64,000 bases of DNA from Nocardioides luteus. GTDB taxonomy: Bacteria; Actinomycetota; Actinomycetes; Propionibacteriales; Nocardioidaceae. Under the pieces are notes generated by a model. It searched no databases. It saw only the letters and a program-made list of their open reading frames with translations, and was not told the DNA's origin. Numbering within the stretch: position 1 is the stretch's first letter; each line of letters starts with the position of its first letter. Location of the stretch: the NCBI RefSeq assembly GCF_000960475.2, contig NZ_JZDQ02000007.1, forward strand, positions 62,001 to 126,000, in the 5' to 3' direction. The position numbers and the translations under genes are program-made. Shown here one piece after another: positions 17,690 through 26,391 of the stretch.

Positions 17690-19174
17690 ATGCGGTGGAC
17701 CACGACCGACGTCAGCCGCCGGAGCCTTGTGCTCGGCTCTCTCGGAGTCCTGGCCGCCGGAGCCCTGAGCTCCTGCGACAGCGAACCCGGTCCGGTGGCG
17801 TCCCGGCTCATCGGGCCGGACGCGAAGGAGGTTCGTACGGCCGAGCGGCTGCGGCGTACGTCGCCCCAGCGGGTCGTGGCCCGGCGGATCACGGCTCGAC
17901 CGAGCGCCGTGGACCTGGGCGGCCGGACCGTGCGGACCTGGACCTACGACGACGCACTGCCCGGACCCGAGCTGCGGACGAGGGCCGGTGACCTGCTGCA
18001 GGTCGAGGTGGCCAACGACCTTCCCACCGAGACGAGCGTCCACTGGCACGGGCTGGCGCTGCGCAACGACATGGACGGCGTGCCCGGCCTGACCCAGGAC
18101 CCGATCGTCGCCGGGTCGAGGTTCGTCTACGAGTTCACCACCGCCGACCCGGGGACGTACTTCTTCCACCCCCACACCGGGGTCCAGCTCGACCGCGGCC
18201 TCTACGGCGTGCTGGTCGTCGAGGACCCCGCCGAGCCGGGCGGGTACGACCAGGAGTGGGTCGTCGTCCTCGACGACTGGATCGACGACACCGACCGGAG
18301 CCCCGACGACGTGTACGCGGACCTGGTCTCGACACCGGGGATGGGGCACGGCGGGATGATGGGTGCGGGGATGCAGTCCCCGCTGCTCGGCGGCGCCGGG
18401 GATGTCGACTACCCGCTCCACCTGATCAACGGGCGCACCGCCCGGGCCCCGGCCACCCTGACCGGCCGACCCGGGCAACGGGCCCGGATCCGGATCGTCA
18501 ACGCCGGCTCCGACACGGCCTTCCGCGTCGCCCTCGGCGGTCACCGGATGACCGTCACCCACTCCGACGGGTTCCCGGTGAGACCGGTCGCCACCGACGC
18601 CCTGTTGATCGGCATGGGCGAGCGGTACGACGTGATCGTCGATCTCGCTGACGGGGCGTTCCCGCTCGTCGCGCGGGCGGAGGGCAAGGCCGGTGCCGGC
18701 ATGGCGGTGGTGCGCACCGGCGCCGGCGCGGCACCGTCGCCGGGAGCGACCCTTCGCGAGCTCGACCGGCAGGTCCTGCTGGGCACCGATCTGACCGCGG
18801 CGGACAGCGCGCGGCTCGGCTCCCGAGACATCGACCGAGACCTCGACGTCGTGCTCGGCGGCGGGATGATGGCCTATCGGTGGACGATCAACGGCGCGGC
18901 GTACCCCGACATCGATGCCTTGGCGGTGGCGCCCGGCGAACGGGTCAGGCTGCGGCTGCGGAACGCCTCGATGATGTTCCACCCCGTGCATCTGCACGGC
19001 CACACCTTCGCCCTGGCTCAGGGCGGGACCCGCAAGGACACGGTCGTCGTGCGCCCGCGGCAGAGCGTCGAGGTCGACCTCCAGGCCGACAACCCCGGCC
19101 AGTGGGCCCTGCACTGTCACAACGCCTACCACGCCGAGGCCGGCATGATGACCGTCCTCTCCTACCGCAGGTGA
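17690..19174 (+). CDS. Multicopper oxidase, Tat-exported lipoprotein
   Basis: This 494-residue enzyme starts with a Tat-type signal ([21 protein letters not shown]) ending in a lipobox Cys, so it is probably anchored outside the membrane. All four copper-ligand blocks are present: [19 protein letters not shown] and [13 protein letters not shown], with the type-1 axial Met. A Met/His-rich insert ([12 protein letters not shown]) is typical of CueO-like cuprous oxidases and of mycobacterial MmcO. The start follows GAGAGGAG; upstream extension of the frame is not needed. It lies beside the copper ATPase, so detoxification of Cu(I) is the likely job. Confidence 0.92.
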   Translation: MRWTTTDVSRRSLVLGSLGVLAAGALSSCDSEPGPVASRLIGPDAKEVRTAERLRRTSPQRVVARRITARPSAVDLGGRTVRTWTYDDALPGPELRTRAGDLLQVEVANDLPTETSVHWHGLALRNDMDGVPGLTQDPIVAGSRFVYEFTTADPGTYFFHPHTGVQLDRGLYGVLVVEDPAEPGGYDQEWVVVLDDWIDDTDRSPDDVYADLVSTPGMGHGGMMGAGMQSPLLGGAGDVDYPLHLINGRTARAPATLTGRPGQRARIRIVNAGSDTAFRVALGGHRMTVTHSDGFPVRPVATDALLIGMGERYDVIVDLADGAFPLVARAEGKAGAGMAVVRTGAGAAPSPGATLRELDRQVLLGTDLTAADSARLGSRDIDRDLDVVLGGGMMAYRWTINGAAYPDIDALAVAPGERVRLRLRNASMMFHPVHLHGHTFALAQGGTRKDTVVVRPRQSVEVDLQADNPGQWALHCHNAYHAEAGMMTVLSYRR

Positions 19175-19183
19175 GAGCTCGCC

Positions 19184-20266
19184 TCACACCAGGGCAAGGA
19201 TCACGATCACGGCCGCCACGACCACTCCGGTGATCCCGGCCGCGGTGACCGCGATCGTGGGCGTACCCGAGGAGAAGTCACGCGTGGGCGTCGTCGGCTG
19301 CCGCCCGGTGTGCCGGCGACGGGCGATGAACAATCCGGCCCCGACGAGCAGGGCGCCCACGACGAGCATGACGATCGGCGCGGCCAGCTCTCCGGGGAAC
19401 AGCTCGATGACGGACGAGGGAAGCACCAGCAGTGTGCCGAGCGCGCCGACGGCGAGCATCAGCAGGTCACGGAAGACGACCGCCGCCGCGACGACGGCGA
19501 CCGACGTCGCCAGCGCCAGAGCGATGCCGGCGTCCGTCGGGATCGTCGTCATCGCTCCGGCGAACATCCCGGCGGCTCCGAACGCGATGACGAGCCGCCT
19601 CGGGTCCAGTACGCCGCCCCAGCCGAGCAGCAGCCAGATCAGGGCGACGCCCCAGACGGCGAAGCCGGGGAGCGCGTCACCGACGTCGAGCTCGTTGGTG
19701 AGCGCCGCCGCGGTCAGCATGAAGCCGACCATCATGGCCAGCTGCTGCACGGGCGGGCGGTCCACGAGCCACAGGCCGGTGGCGTACGCCGCGACACCCG
19801 CGCTCACCATCAGGAACACGTGCTCGCCGGCCAGATCCAGCGCGTCGCCGCCGAGCAGACCGAGGAACCCGGCGAATGCGCCGGTGGAGGCCAGCCACAG
19901 CACCGAGCGGAGCCGGAGAGCGACGTCTCCGATCCGCTGGGGGACGGCGAACCCGGCGGCGAGCAGGACGGCGGCGACGCCGCCGACGATGACGAGCCGG
20001 GCGGTGGTGCCGACCTGGTCCCAGTACAGCGACGCGATCAGGATCGACGCGACGACGATGATGACACCGCCCAGATAGCCGAGCGCCTCGGTGACGAGGG
20101 ACGAACGCTCGTGCGGGCGCTCCTGCACCCCTGGCAGTTCGGCGAGGACGTCGCCCCGGAGCCGGATCCTGTCGGCCTGCTCGGGGGTGATGAGCTGGTC
20201 CGCGACCCAGGACTCGAGCAGAGAGGTCAGCGGTGCCGGCCTTCGCGTCGCAGTGTGGTGAGACAT
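19184..20266 (-). CDS. DUF2157-type polytopic membrane protein
   Basis: This 360-residue protein has a short cytoplasmic N-terminus with the DUF2157-like helix pair (LLESWVADQLITPEQADRI) and then about ten hydrophobic segments. A basic, Thr/Pro-rich stretch (RRRHTGRQPTTPTRD) comes before the last helix. There is no catalytic motif. Proteins of this family are uncharacterised membrane proteins. The start codon is the ATG at 20266, preceded by an AAGGGGCAG ribosome-site-like stretch. It runs opposite to the multicopper oxidase and ends 10 bases after it. The next gene upstream is pfkB in the same direction. Confidence 0.75.
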   Translation of the reverse strand: MSHHTATRRPAPLTSLLESWVADQLITPEQADRIRLRGDVLAELPGVQERPHERSSLVTEALGYLGGVIIVVASILIASLYWDQVGTTARLVIVGGVAAVLLAAGFAVPQRIGDVALRLRSVLWLASTGAFAGFLGLLGGDALDLAGEHVFLMVSAGVAAYATGLWLVDRPPVQQLAMMVGFMLTAAALTNELDVGDALPGFAVWGVALIWLLLGWGGVLDPRRLVIAFGAAGMFAGAMTTIPTDAGIALALATSVAVVAAAVVFRDLLMLAVGALGTLLVLPSSVIELFPGELAAPIVMLVVGALLVGAGLFIARRRHTGRQPTTPTRDFSSGTPTIAVTAAGITGVVVAAVIVILALV

Positions 20267-20317
20267 GGTCTGCCCCTTTCTCCAGATCTTCAGTCTTCGC
20301 CGCGCACGCCGCGGCGC

Positions 20318-21304
20318 TCAGTGTCGAAGGTCCCCTCGGCCGGGGCACGAAGCCACCATGTGAGGCAGATCCATCTCCGGAAGGTCGTCCGTGAACCGGA
20401 CGAGGTCGTCGCGGGAGAAGACCGACGTGCCTGCCGTGGCGATCATGGCCGCGCTGCACGACAGACCGAGCCGGGCCGCCCGCGGAAGCTCCCAGCCGCG
20501 TACGAGACCGGCGACCATCCCTGCGACGAGGGCGTCACCGGCGCCGACGCCGCTGACCACCTCACCGGCCACGGCCGGGAGGAGCTGGTCGTCGGTGGGC
20601 GTCACCAGCGCGATCCCGAGGTGGCCGCGAGAGAGCACGACGACACCCGCCTGCGCCGCCTCGAGCAGCTCGCGTGCGCCGGCCAGCTGCTCCTCGGCGG
20701 ACGGCAGCCGACGCCCCAGGTGGTCCTCGAGCTCTCGCACGCTCGGTTTGAGCAGGAAGGCACCGTGCGCTCGGTCCAGGGCGCCACCGGACGCGTCGAG
20801 GACCAGTCGCGCACCGATCGAGTCGGCCAGGCACCGCACCCGGGCGACAGTGTCGGTCGAGGACCCGGGTGGCAGGCTGCCGCTCAGCACGACGTACGCC
20901 GCGTGGCGGCCCTGGCGGCGCACGACCTCGAGGCAACGTTCCAGGTCGGCGGCGGTCAGCGGCTGCCCGGGAAGCACGAACCGGTACTCCAGTCCGGTGT
21001 CCCGTGCGGTCACGTGATGGCTGAGCCGCGTCTCTCCAGTGACCTCGATCGCCTCGAACGGAAGCCGCTCGACCTCCAGCAGCTCCGTCAGCGCCTGCCC
21101 GATGTGCCCCGCCGCGGGGAAGACCGCCAGCGTGCGAACACCGAGCACGTGCAGCACCCGGGCGACGTTGATCCCGCCGCCGCCGGGGTCGATCCGAGGC
21201 GCGCTGCTGCGCATCTTGCTGCCCGGGACCAGGCTCGGCACGGAGAAGGAGTAGTCGAGTGCCGGGTTCAGCGTGATGGTCACGACGTCGGATGAGGCGG
21301 GCAT
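20318..21304 (-). CDS. pfkB: PfkB-family 1-phosphofructokinase/6-phosphofructokinase
   Basis: This 328-residue sugar kinase of the ribokinase/PfkB family begins with TITLNPALDYSFSV, the N-terminal hallmark of phosphofructokinase/tagatose kinases. It has the DPGGGGINVARVL substrate-binding glycines and the C-terminal anion-hole/catalytic motif GVGAGDALVAG. Mycobacterium pfkB (Rv2029c) sits beside hspX in the DosR regulon, and here too it is divergent from hsp20. Expected reaction: ATP-dependent phosphorylation of a phosphohexose. The start is ATG 21304 after AAGGGA; the longer ORF to 21469 runs through the promoter. Confidence 0.88.
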   Translation of the reverse strand: MPASSDVVTITLNPALDYSFSVPSLVPGSKMRSSAPRIDPGGGGINVARVLHVLGVRTLAVFPAAGHIGQALTELLEVERLPFEAIEVTGETRLSHHVTARDTGLEYRFVLPGQPLTAADLERCLEVVRRQGRHAAYVVLSGSLPPGSSTDTVARVRCLADSIGARLVLDASGGALDRAHGAFLLKPSVRELEDHLGRRLPSAEEQLAGARELLEAAQAGVVVLSRGHLGIALVTPTDDQLLPAVAGEVVSGVGAGDALVAGMVAGLVRGWELPRAARLGLSCSAAMIATAGTSVFSRDDLVRFTDDLPEMDLPHMVASCPGRGDLRH

Positions 21305-21392
21305 CGGGAAGTCCCTTCGGGGCCGTCGAGGGTGCGTTCCCAGGCAACCATCGTCCACGCGACGAGGCAGGTGGCAGAGGTCCCGGCGGAGA

Positions 21393-21404
21393 TGACCAAG
21401 GTCT
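21393..21404. promoter_or_regulatory. DevR/DosR-type box TGACCAAGGTCT (pfkB/hsp20 intergenic)
   Basis: The core GACCAAGGTC matches the island's box. It lies midway between the divergent pfkB (ATG 21304) and hsp20 (ATG 21486) genes. A weaker half-site ending AGGTCC (21372-21383) is 21 bp upstream. An AAGACT hexamer (21429-21434) lies 46-47 bp after that weaker site, so the order of strong and weak boxes may be reversed here. Regulation by DevR is inferred. Confidence 0.55.
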
Positions 21405-21485
21405 CGTGAGGTCCGGCTCAGGCGTGACAAGACTGGGGATGGACGGAGGGTGCCGGACGGGCGCCCCATCTCTCAGGGAGGACAG

Positions 21486-21908
21486 ATGAGCACCATCATG
21501 AAGCGCGCGGCCAACCCGTTCGCGGACCTGCTCGGCTGGCTCGAGACGGAGTCGGCGGCGATGCGAACCTTCGGGTCGGCGCCCTACATCAGGGTCGAGG
21601 ACTTCGTCGAGGACGACAACTACGTCGTGCGTGCCGAGATGCCGGGCGTCGACCCGGACAAGGACATCCAGATCGACGTCGCCGGGGATGTGCTGACGAT
21701 CCACGGTGAGCGCCGTGAGGAGGAGCACGACCGCAACCGCAGCGAGCTGCACTACGGGTCGTTCGAGCGGACCCTTCCGCTGCCGCGCGGGGCCAAGGCC
21801 GAGGAGATCCGGGCGACCTACACCAACGGTGTGCTCGAGGTGCGCGTGCCATACGCCGCCGACGAGCCGAAGGCGACCCGCGTCGCCATCGAGCACAACG
21901 GGAGCTGA
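21486..21908 (+). CDS. Hsp20/alpha-crystallin small heat-shock protein
   Basis: This 140-residue chaperone has a typical alpha-crystallin domain. It opens YIRVEDFVEDDNYVVRAEMPG, continues through VLTIHGERREEEHDRNRSE and RTLPLPRGAKAEEIRATYTNGVLEV, and ends VPY. Small Hsps hold unfolded proteins in ATP-independent oligomers; HspX of Mycobacterium is the signature DosR-regulon product. The ATG follows GGGAGGACAG. It is the first gene of a two-gene operon with the DUF1876-Usp fusion, separated by only three bases. Confidence 0.93.
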   Translation: MSTIMKRAANPFADLLGWLETESAAMRTFGSAPYIRVEDFVEDDNYVVRAEMPGVDPDKDIQIDVAGDVLTIHGERREEEHDRNRSELHYGSFERTLPLPRGAKAEEIRATYTNGVLEVRVPYAADEPKATRVAIEHNGS

Positions 21909-21911
21909 TCG

Positions 21912-23123
21912 GTGCGGCCCCAGGCGTCATTCGAGATGGCGTCCGACGTGGAGCGTCGTGCCGGCACCGTGTGGGCGATGGACGTGTTCCTCGACCATGA
22001 CGAGGGCACCGTCCGCGCCGAGGCGAAGCTCCACGCGGGCGGCCGGCAGGACCTGGTCGGAACCGGGGAGGCGGGGCTGTGCCCGGGCCAGGACCTGGCG
22101 ACGGGGGAGGAGCTGGCCGCGAGCCGCGCGTTGGAGCGGCTCGCGGCCGCGCTCCTCACCGACGCACGTCAGCGGATCGACGGTTCCGGGCCGCAGGGGA
22201 GTGCGAAGCCCGCTCAGCGGGCGCGTCCGCTGCGCTCGGTGCCGCGGATGCTCGTCGGCACCGACCGGCCGTTCCGCATCACCCCGGCGATCGACTGGTC
22301 GGTGGCGCACGCGGGTACGAGCGGTCTCGGGATCGAGCTGTGCCACGTCGTCGACGACGCCGGTCCGGCGTGGGAGCGTACGCTGCGCACCTCCGTCTCG
22401 GACGCGAACGACGAGATGGCCGAGCTGGTCGAGGAGGTCCGCGAGCAGCACCACGGCGTGAATGTCACGTCGTCGGTCCTGGTGGGCTCGGAGAGTGCCT
22501 TCCTGGCCCGGTCGACGGAACGGGAGCTGGTCGTCATCGGGCGGGCGGACGTCGCCGGCGAGGACGGCTCGTACGTCGGTGCGACGGCGATGACCATCGC
22601 GCAGGACGCGAGCGTCCCGATCGTGGTCGTGCCGTCCGGCTGGTCGCCTCACCCGGACGCCGAGCGGCCGGTGATGGTGGCGATCGACGCGCTCGAGCCG
22701 CACCTGGAGGCGGTGGAGTTCGCACTGGCGTACGCGCACTGGCGGGGGCTTCCGCTCCTGGCGGTCTCGGTCTGGGAGTCTCCGACCGGGCCCGACGCGC
22801 GGATGCTGCTCGTGGGCGACGAGGAGTGGATGGAGCGCATCTCCGACGGCCTGGATGCCGCGGTGAGGCCGCTTCGGGCGCTCTACCCGGACGTGTCGGT
22901 GACCCAGCGCTCACCGCGCGGCGTGCCGGTGGACATCATCCTCCGTCTCGCCGAAGAGGCTTCGCTCCTGGTGGTCGGCAGACCCGGCCACGGCCGACAC
23001 TGGCGGATGCCGCTGGGCTCGGTGAGCCGGAGGGTGCTGCACCGCGCGGCCGTGCCGGTCGCGGTCATCCCGGCCGACTGGCACGCCATGGACAGCGCGA
23101 TGCCCCGTCGCTCGCCGAGCTGA
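21912..23123 (+). CDS. DUF1876 domain fused to tandem Usp domains
   Basis: This 403-residue protein combines parts that are usually separate. Residues ~19-90 (TVWAMDVFLDHDEGTVRAEA, then LVGTGEAGLCPG and GEELAASRALERLAAALL) match the DUF1876 family of Mycobacterium Rv1738 and Rv2632c, small dormancy proteins proposed to resemble ribosome-hibernation factors. Two Usp domains follow (about 110-240 and 250-395); the second has VVGRPGHGRHWRMPLGSVSR. The GTG start is three bases after the hsp20 stop; ATG 21936 is a shorter alternative. The fusion and the operon with hsp20 suggest a stress-time role in translation or ribosome storage, which is inference. Confidence 0.82.
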   Translation: MRPQASFEMASDVERRAGTVWAMDVFLDHDEGTVRAEAKLHAGGRQDLVGTGEAGLCPGQDLATGEELAASRALERLAAALLTDARQRIDGSGPQGSAKPAQRARPLRSVPRMLVGTDRPFRITPAIDWSVAHAGTSGLGIELCHVVDDAGPAWERTLRTSVSDANDEMAELVEEVREQHHGVNVTSSVLVGSESAFLARSTERELVVIGRADVAGEDGSYVGATAMTIAQDASVPIVVVPSGWSPHPDAERPVMVAIDALEPHLEAVEFALAYAHWRGLPLLAVSVWESPTGPDARMLLVGDEEWMERISDGLDAAVRPLRALYPDVSVTQRSPRGVPVDIILRLAEEASLLVVGRPGHGRHWRMPLGSVSRRVLHRAAVPVAVIPADWHAMDSAMPRRSPS

Positions 23124-23172
23124 TCGGCTGACCGACGGGGCTGACCCGGCCCGCAGATCAGGAGGAGGCCGA

Positions 23173-24156
23173 TCAGGAGGACGCCGTGCTCTCGTGGTGG
23201 AGGACGTCGTCGACGGCGCGTCGCGGGGTCGGCGGCAGCGGCGGGTGGTGCCGACGGGGCCAGCCGATCCGCACCAGCACCTGCGGGCAGGAGTTGTCGC
23301 CGAGCAGGTCGTGCTGCAGCGTACGCCGGGTGGAGCCGATCTCGATCGGCTGCGTGTAGGGCACCAGCGCCAGCCCCGAGGTCGTGCAGGAGAGCCAGAT
23401 CGCGTCCAGCGCCTCGCCGGCACGCAGCCAGGAGAGCGGGTCGTCGGACGCGGTCGCGAGGACGATCCACTCCTCTGACGGTGGCCCGTCCTCGTCACGG
23501 GGGTCGGTGAGCGTGCCGGCGGGAAAGCGGGTGTGGGAGCCGGGCGTGCTCTCGGCCGAGAGGAGGCTGGACTCCGGGATCCCCTCCTCGCTGCCGCCAC
23601 GCGTCCAGGAGTAGAGCTCGGAGAGGTAGGCCTCGTCGGTGGACTGGTGGGCGCGGGCGGTCTCCAGCGCCGCCTCGACGACCGGCCGCAGCTGGTCCGT
23701 GACGGTGGTCGCCACGACTCCGTACTCGCGGACGAGGTCGGCCAGATGCTCGAGGCGCTGGCGCGGCACCGGCCAGGACGAGACCTGGCGCCGGTCCGTG
23801 CAGCGCTGCTCGATGGCAGCCAGCCGGCTGAGGTCGTCGACATCGGGGTCGCGGTGCGCGAACGTCACCACCGCGAGCAGGTCGGTGCGACCGCCTTCGG
23901 GGGTGCGGTGCACGGTGCACGCCCAGCCCATGCCGGCCGCGGCCACGACGAGCTCGTGCAGCGCGGCACCGCAGCTCATCACCAGATCGCGCTCGTTGGG
24001 GTCGGCGTGGAGGAGCTTGCGGTGCGGGTCGGCCCGCAGCAGCAGCATCGTGTCGCGTACGGCCCACGCCCACGGTTGGGTGTTGTGGACCGACGGCGCC
24101 CGGCAGGCCAGCTCCAGGATCGCCCGCAGGGTCGTCTCGTTGGGGAAGGCGGACAT
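23173..24156 (-). CDS. Acg-type nitroreductase-like protein
   Basis: This 327-residue protein belongs to the Acg/Rv3131 branch of the nitroreductase superfamily. It has the N-terminal FMN-pocket motif CRAPSVHNTQPW, followed by the duplicated, partly degenerate nitroreductase fold (TDRRQVSSWPVP, GLALVPYTQPIEIGSTR). In Mycobacterium these proteins are DosR-induced and may store or sequester FMN rather than reduce nitro compounds. The gene starts one base after the flavodoxin stop on the same strand, so the two form an operon; a flavodoxin partner is consistent with FMN handling. Confidence 0.87.
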   Translation of the reverse strand: MSAFPNETTLRAILELACRAPSVHNTQPWAWAVRDTMLLLRADPHRKLLHADPNERDLVMSCGAALHELVVAAAGMGWACTVHRTPEGGRTDLLAVVTFAHRDPDVDDLSRLAAIEQRCTDRRQVSSWPVPRQRLEHLADLVREYGVVATTVTDQLRPVVEAALETARAHQSTDEAYLSELYSWTRGGSEEGIPESSLLSAESTPGSHTRFPAGTLTDPRDEDGPPSEEWIVLATASDDPLSWLRAGEALDAIWLSCTTSGLALVPYTQPIEIGSTRRTLQHDLLGDNSCPQVLVRIGWPRRHHPPLPPTPRRAVDDVLHHESTASS

Positions 24157-24157
24157 C

Positions 24158-24676
24158 TCAGACCCTCACCTGACGCATCAGCTGGTGGCCCAGGTCCGCG
24201 GCCCAGTCCCCGGCACGGGCCGCCTCGTCGTGGGCCAGCGGACCCTCCAGGCCGCCGACGTAGAAGCTCGCCGTCGGGGCGACGTCGTAGCCACGGCGGC
24301 GCAGCACGTGGGCGACGTGCTTGGCGGCCGAGCCGGGGAGGTGACGCATCGCCCGTGCCCGGGTGTCGAAGGCGGCGATACGCACCGAGTCGGCGTCCTG
24401 GAGGTCCTCGAGCCACTCCCGGACGCCGCGGGCCTCGACCTCGGCCGGAGCGCCCCGCAGCACAGCGTCGGCTCGGGTGCTCGGTCTGCTCATGCCGAGC
24501 GCGTGCGTCGGTGCCCCGATCACGACGAGGTCGTGGGCGCGGAGCACGTCATCCTCGGCCAGCCCCACCGGGATCACCTTGACCTCCACGCCGGCGCGCC
24601 GAAGACCGTTGGCGACCGAGGTCGCGATGGTCGCGGTGTTGCCGAACATCGACTCGTAGACGACGGCTGCTCGCAT
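24158..24676 (-). CDS. Flavodoxin-domain protein
   Basis: This 172-residue protein has a flavodoxin-like Rossmann fold: AAVVYESMFGNTATIATSVA with the phosphate-binding FGNT, then VVIGAPTHALGMSRPSTR for the isoalloxazine loop, and a C-terminal SFYVGGLEGPLAHDE. It is likely an FMN-dependent electron carrier or quinone reductase-like protein. The start is ATG 24676, after GGGGGAAGGA; the ORF beyond this runs through the promoter. It leads a two-gene operon with the Acg-type protein. The promoter carries a box at 24784 and, on this strand, GAGCGT 47 bases beyond the box. Confidence 0.83.
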   Translation of the reverse strand: MRAAVVYESMFGNTATIATSVANGLRRAGVEVKVIPVGLAEDDVLRAHDLVVIGAPTHALGMSRPSTRADAVLRGAPAEVEARGVREWLEDLQDADSVRIAAFDTRARAMRHLPGSAAKHVAHVLRRRGYDVAPTASFYVGGLEGPLAHDEAARAGDWAADLGHQLMRQVRV

Positions 24677-24783
24677 CTGGTTCACGTCCTTCCCCCGGGC
24701 GCCGCGCCCTCTGCGTGGTGCCGATGGCACCACGCTCGCGTCGAACGGACGGATGTGTTCAGTGGCGCACGTCCCCGACCCGA

Positions 24784-24795
24784 GGACCTTGGTCC
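24784..24795. promoter_or_regulatory. DevR/DosR-type box GGACCTTGGTCC
   Basis: This box has perfect GGACC/GGTCC arms around TT in the divergent region between the flavodoxin gene (ATG 24676, leftward) and the DUF4389 gene (ATG 24832, rightward). On the minus strand a GAGCGT hexamer begins exactly 47 bases beyond the box (24737-24732), the same geometry as at other promoters. On the plus strand no such hexamer is visible at that distance. Confidence 0.7.
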
Positions 24796-24831
24796 GATGC
24801 CGTCCGGCCCGGACATGCGGAGGCTGAAGAC

Positions 24832-25587
24832 ATGAACTCACACGAATCCCCGGTGATGCTCGAAGGCGGGCTCGACACCCGTGTCAGTCGAGCGCTCTGG
24901 CTGGTCAAGTGGCTGTTGCTGATCCCGCACTACATCGTTCTGTTCTTCCTGTGGATCGCCTTCGCCGTGCTCACCGTGGTCGCCTGGTTCGCGATCCTCT
25001 TCACCGGTCGCTACCCGCGGGCGATCTTCGACTTCAACCTCGGCGTCCTGCGCTGGACCTGGCGAGTGGACTTCTACGGCTACGCCGCCCTCGGCACCGA
25101 CGCCTATCCGCCGTTCACCCTGCAGGACGTGCCCACCTACCCGGCCCGCCTCCACATCGCCTACCCCGACAAGCTCTCCCGTGGTCTGGTGCTGGTGAAG
25201 TCGTGGCTGTTGGCGATCCCGCATCTGCTGGTCCTGAGCTTCTTCGTGGGCGGTGGGCTGTACGCCACCCAGGCCGGCCAGGACTCCAACGACTGGACCT
25301 GGGGGAGCGGGATCGTCGGCCTCCTGGTCCTCTTCGCCGGCGTGGCGCTGCTCTTCGGCAAGGGCTACCCCCAGGGCATCTTCGACCTGGTCCTCGGGAT
25401 GGACAGGTGGGCGGCGCGCGTCGCGGCGTACGTCTTCCTGATGACCGACACCTACCCACCCTTCCGGCTCGACCAGGGCGGCAGCGACCCGGCCGCGCCC
25501 ATGCCCCCGGAGCCGTCCGCTCCCGCGGGAGAAGCGGCAGCGCCGCCGCGCCCGACCGCGGATCCGGTCGGAACCGGACAGCAGTGA
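24832..25587 (+). CDS. DUF4389-type membrane protein with internal duplication
   Basis: This 251-residue membrane protein is built from two copies of one unit: a helix pair starting LVKWLLLIPHYIVLF or LVKSWLLAIPHLLVL, then a GRYPRAIFDFNLGVLRW or GKGYPQGIFDLVLGMDRW loop, ending DAYPPF or DTYPPF. The C-terminal ~35 residues are Pro/Ala-rich and likely disordered. Its function is unknown; DUF4389 proteins are often found in stress or dormancy clusters. The start is ATG 24832, 37 bases after a box and 95 bases before the devR GTG. Confidence 0.75.
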   Translation: MNSHESPVMLEGGLDTRVSRALWLVKWLLLIPHYIVLFFLWIAFAVLTVVAWFAILFTGRYPRAIFDFNLGVLRWTWRVDFYGYAALGTDAYPPFTLQDVPTYPARLHIAYPDKLSRGLVLVKSWLLAIPHLLVLSFFVGGGLYATQAGQDSNDWTWGSGIVGLLVLFAGVALLFGKGYPQGIFDLVLGMDRWAARVAAYVFLMTDTYPPFRLDQGGSDPAAPMPPEPSAPAGEAAAPPRPTADPVGTGQQ

Positions 25588-25611
25588 TCGCCGCTACGCA
25601 GGTGCGCCGAA

Positions 25612-25623
25612 GGACTTTGGTCC
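25612..25623. promoter_or_regulatory. DevR/DosR-type box GGACTTTGGTCC and leaderless promoter of devR
   Basis: The box lies 59 bp before the devR GTG. A consensus actinobacterial -10 hexamer, TAGGTT (25670-25675), begins 47 bp after it. The GTG follows the hexamer by seven bases with no ribosome site, which predicts a leaderless mRNA beginning at the start codon. The site implies autoregulation of devR. Confidence 0.72.
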
Positions 25624-25681
25624 TCAGCGCACGGGTCAGACGTGCATTGGCGGGCGTCGTCATCGGTCGTAGGTTGATCCG

Positions 25682-26350
25682 GTGACCGAAAACGCAGCGC
25701 CCGAGGGCGCAGACGAGCCCATCCGGGTCTACCTGCTCGACGACCACGAGGTGATCCGCCGCGGGATCAGGGACCTGCTCGAGGACGAGGATGACATCAT
25801 CGTCGTGGGCGAGTCCGGGCTCGCCGAGGAAGCCCGGCGCCGGATCCCGGCCCTGCGGCCCCACGTCGCGATCCTCGACGGCCGGCTCCCCGACGGGTCG
25901 GGCATCGACGTGTGCCGCGACGTACGCTCCGTCGACCCGAGCATCGCCGCCCTGATCCTGACGTCCTTCGACGACGACGACGCGCTGTTCTCCGCCATCA
26001 TGGCCGGGGCGGCCGGCTACCTCCTCAAGCAGATCCGCAGCGCCGATCTCGTCGACACCGTGCGCCAGGTCGCGGCGGGCCGGTCGACGCTCGACCCCGC
26101 GGTCACCGCGCAGGTGCTGGAGCGGATCCGCAGCGGCCCGAAGACCAACTCGGTCTTCGAGAACCTGACCAACCACGAGCGCCGGATCCTCGAGCTCATC
26201 GGCGAGGGCCTGACGAACCGGCAGATCGGCAAGGAGATGCACCTGGCCGAGAAGACGGTCAAGAACTACGTCTCCTCCCTGCTCGCCAAGCTCGGGCTGG
26301 AGAGCCGGACGCAGGCTGCGATTCTGGTGACCAAGACCTTGCAGGGTTGA
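25682..26350 (+). CDS. devR: DevR/DosR-family response regulator (NarL/FixJ type)
   Basis: This 222-residue response regulator has a receiver domain with acidic pair D20-D21, phospho-acceptor D66 (AILDGRLPDG), T94 and K116. The C-terminal LuxR-type helix-turn-helix contains LTNRQIGKEMHLAEKTVKNY. In that segment K191, K194 and N195 line up with the DNA-contacting K179, K182 and N183 of Mycobacterium DosR, and the surrounding residues are nearly identical. The GTG start has no ribosome site and lies seven bases after a TAGGTT hexamer, so it is probably leaderless. The sensor kinase follows at 26392. It is the likely master regulator of this island. Confidence 0.92.
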   Translation: MTENAAPEGADEPIRVYLLDDHEVIRRGIRDLLEDEDDIIVVGESGLAEEARRRIPALRPHVAILDGRLPDGSGIDVCRDVRSVDPSIAALILTSFDDDDALFSAIMAGAAGYLLKQIRSADLVDTVRQVAAGRSTLDPAVTAQVLERIRSGPKTNSVFENLTNHERRILELIGEGLTNRQIGKEMHLAEKTVKNYVSSLLAKLGLESRTQAAILVTKTLQG

Positions 26351-26391
26351 TAGTTTGGGGGTGCACCACGCATGCGTCAGAGGGGGTCGAC

